A stretch of DNA of 6,411 nt, taken from UBA6181 sp016934015 (GTDB lineage Bacteria; Bacillota_I; Bacilli_A; Acholeplasmatales; Acholeplasmataceae). Shown in pieces: positions 5,956 to 6,411 of this stretch; positions within the stretch are counted from its first letter, which is position 1, and each line of letters begins with the position of its first letter. A model generated the notes under the pieces. It was not told the DNA's origin. It did no database searches and saw only the letters and a list, made by a program, of their open reading frames with translations. The translations under genes and the position numbers were made by a program. The stretch covers positions 1 to 6,411 of the forward strand of contig JAZHDG010000019.1 of assembly GCA_036584525.1 (NCBI GenBank). The letters are read 5' to 3'.

Positions 5956-6411
5956 ATGAAAATTGTTCAGATTATACCCTCTTTACGTTATTCAGGAGGA
6001 GCAGAAAGATTCGTAATTGATCTAACTATTGCCTTAAAAAAATTAGGACATGAGGTTGTAATTATTTCATTGTATAGCGCAGATAATAGACCTTTTTTTC
6101 AAGAAGACATTGATAATAATAGTATTGACGTTATCTATTTAAATAAAACTATTGGTTTCGATATGAATAATTCAATTGTGTTAAGAAGAACAATAAAAAG
6201 GATAAATCCAAATATAGTTCACAGTCATGTAAATTCTCATATTTCTATGTTTTTTTCTGGTTTGTGGAGAAACAAAAGCACAATTAAGTTTTATCATACA
6301 ATACACAGTGTCCCAAATCAGGAATGCAAAAAAATTCTTCCTTTTTATTTTATGAAATATTTATATAGGAGAAAAATAGTCACACCTATCGCAATTACTG
6401 ACGTTCTATCA
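5956..6411 (+). CDS. GT4 family glycosyltransferase, 5' part only
   Basis: The first 152 codons of a gene that runs off the window; no stop is reached. The protein begins MKIVQIIPSLRYSGGAERFV, the classic N-terminal beta-strand and glycine loop (SGGAE, residues 13-17) of GT4 enzymes, followed by LKKLGHEVVIIS (27-38) and the acceptor-domain motif PNIVHSH (about 85-91). The C-terminal donor-binding domain with E-x7-E is expected outside the window. Like the other glycosyltransferases it should add one sugar to the lipid-linked repeat unit. It has its own ribosome binding site and a plausible promoter after the truncated IS. The substrate is unknown. Confidence 0.85.
   Translation, partial: MKIVQIIPSLRYSGGAERFVIDLTIALKKLGHEVVIISLYSADNRPFFQEDIDNNSIDVIYLNKTIGFDMNNSIVLRRTIKRINPNIVHSHVNSHISMFFSGLWRNKSTIKFYHTIHSVPNQECKKILPFYFMKYLYRRKIVTPIAITDVLS

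Overview
This AT-rich window looks like part of a surface-polysaccharide (capsule, exopolysaccharide or teichoic-acid-like polymer) locus from a low-GC Gram-positive bacterium. The evidence is the low-GC coding sequence, the Shine-Dalgarno GGAGGT of the last gene, a TagB/TagF-type polyol-phosphate transferase followed by GT4-type glycosyltransferases, and the IS481-like insertion sequences. I cannot name the species from the sequence. A lactic-acid bacterium or relative is an inference only.

Layout. Positions 149-1309 (+) encode a CDP-glycerol glycerophosphotransferase-family enzyme. A 204-bp gap (1310-1513) holds two very short minus-strand reading frames, one with a perfect AGGAGG. An insertion sequence lies at 1514-2638, with its transposase on the minus strand. 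Its ends are imperfect inverted repeats starting TGT and it is flanked exactly by a 26-bp direct repeat, which is long for an IS481-like element. Two glycosyltransferase genes follow on the plus strand (2704-3906 and 3861-4958) and overlap by 46 bp. About 340 bp of decayed sequence (4959-5298) comes next and may contain a broken acyltransferase start. At 5299-5842 is the truncated second copy of the same IS, in the same orientation and about 97% identical. The window ends inside a third glycosyltransferase gene (from 5956), which has its own good ribosome binding site and a plausible promoter.

How the parts fit. The glycosyltransferases would add sugars to a lipid-linked repeat unit on the cytoplasmic side. 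The TagB/F-like enzyme would add a glycerol-phosphate or similar polyol-phosphate group, so the polymer is probably phosphate-containing. The IS copies have reshaped the locus. The complete copy sits between the phosphotransferase and the first glycosyltransferase, only about 65 bp upstream of the latter's start. The truncated copy ends a decayed segment. As direct repeats in the same orientation they could recombine and remove the two glycosyltransferase genes between them.

I see no wholly new system. The points most worth a second look are the 26-bp target duplication, the uneven divergence between the two IS copies (330 identical bp, then 13 mismatches in 203 bp), and the hidden minus-strand micro-ORF with a textbook ribosome binding site.
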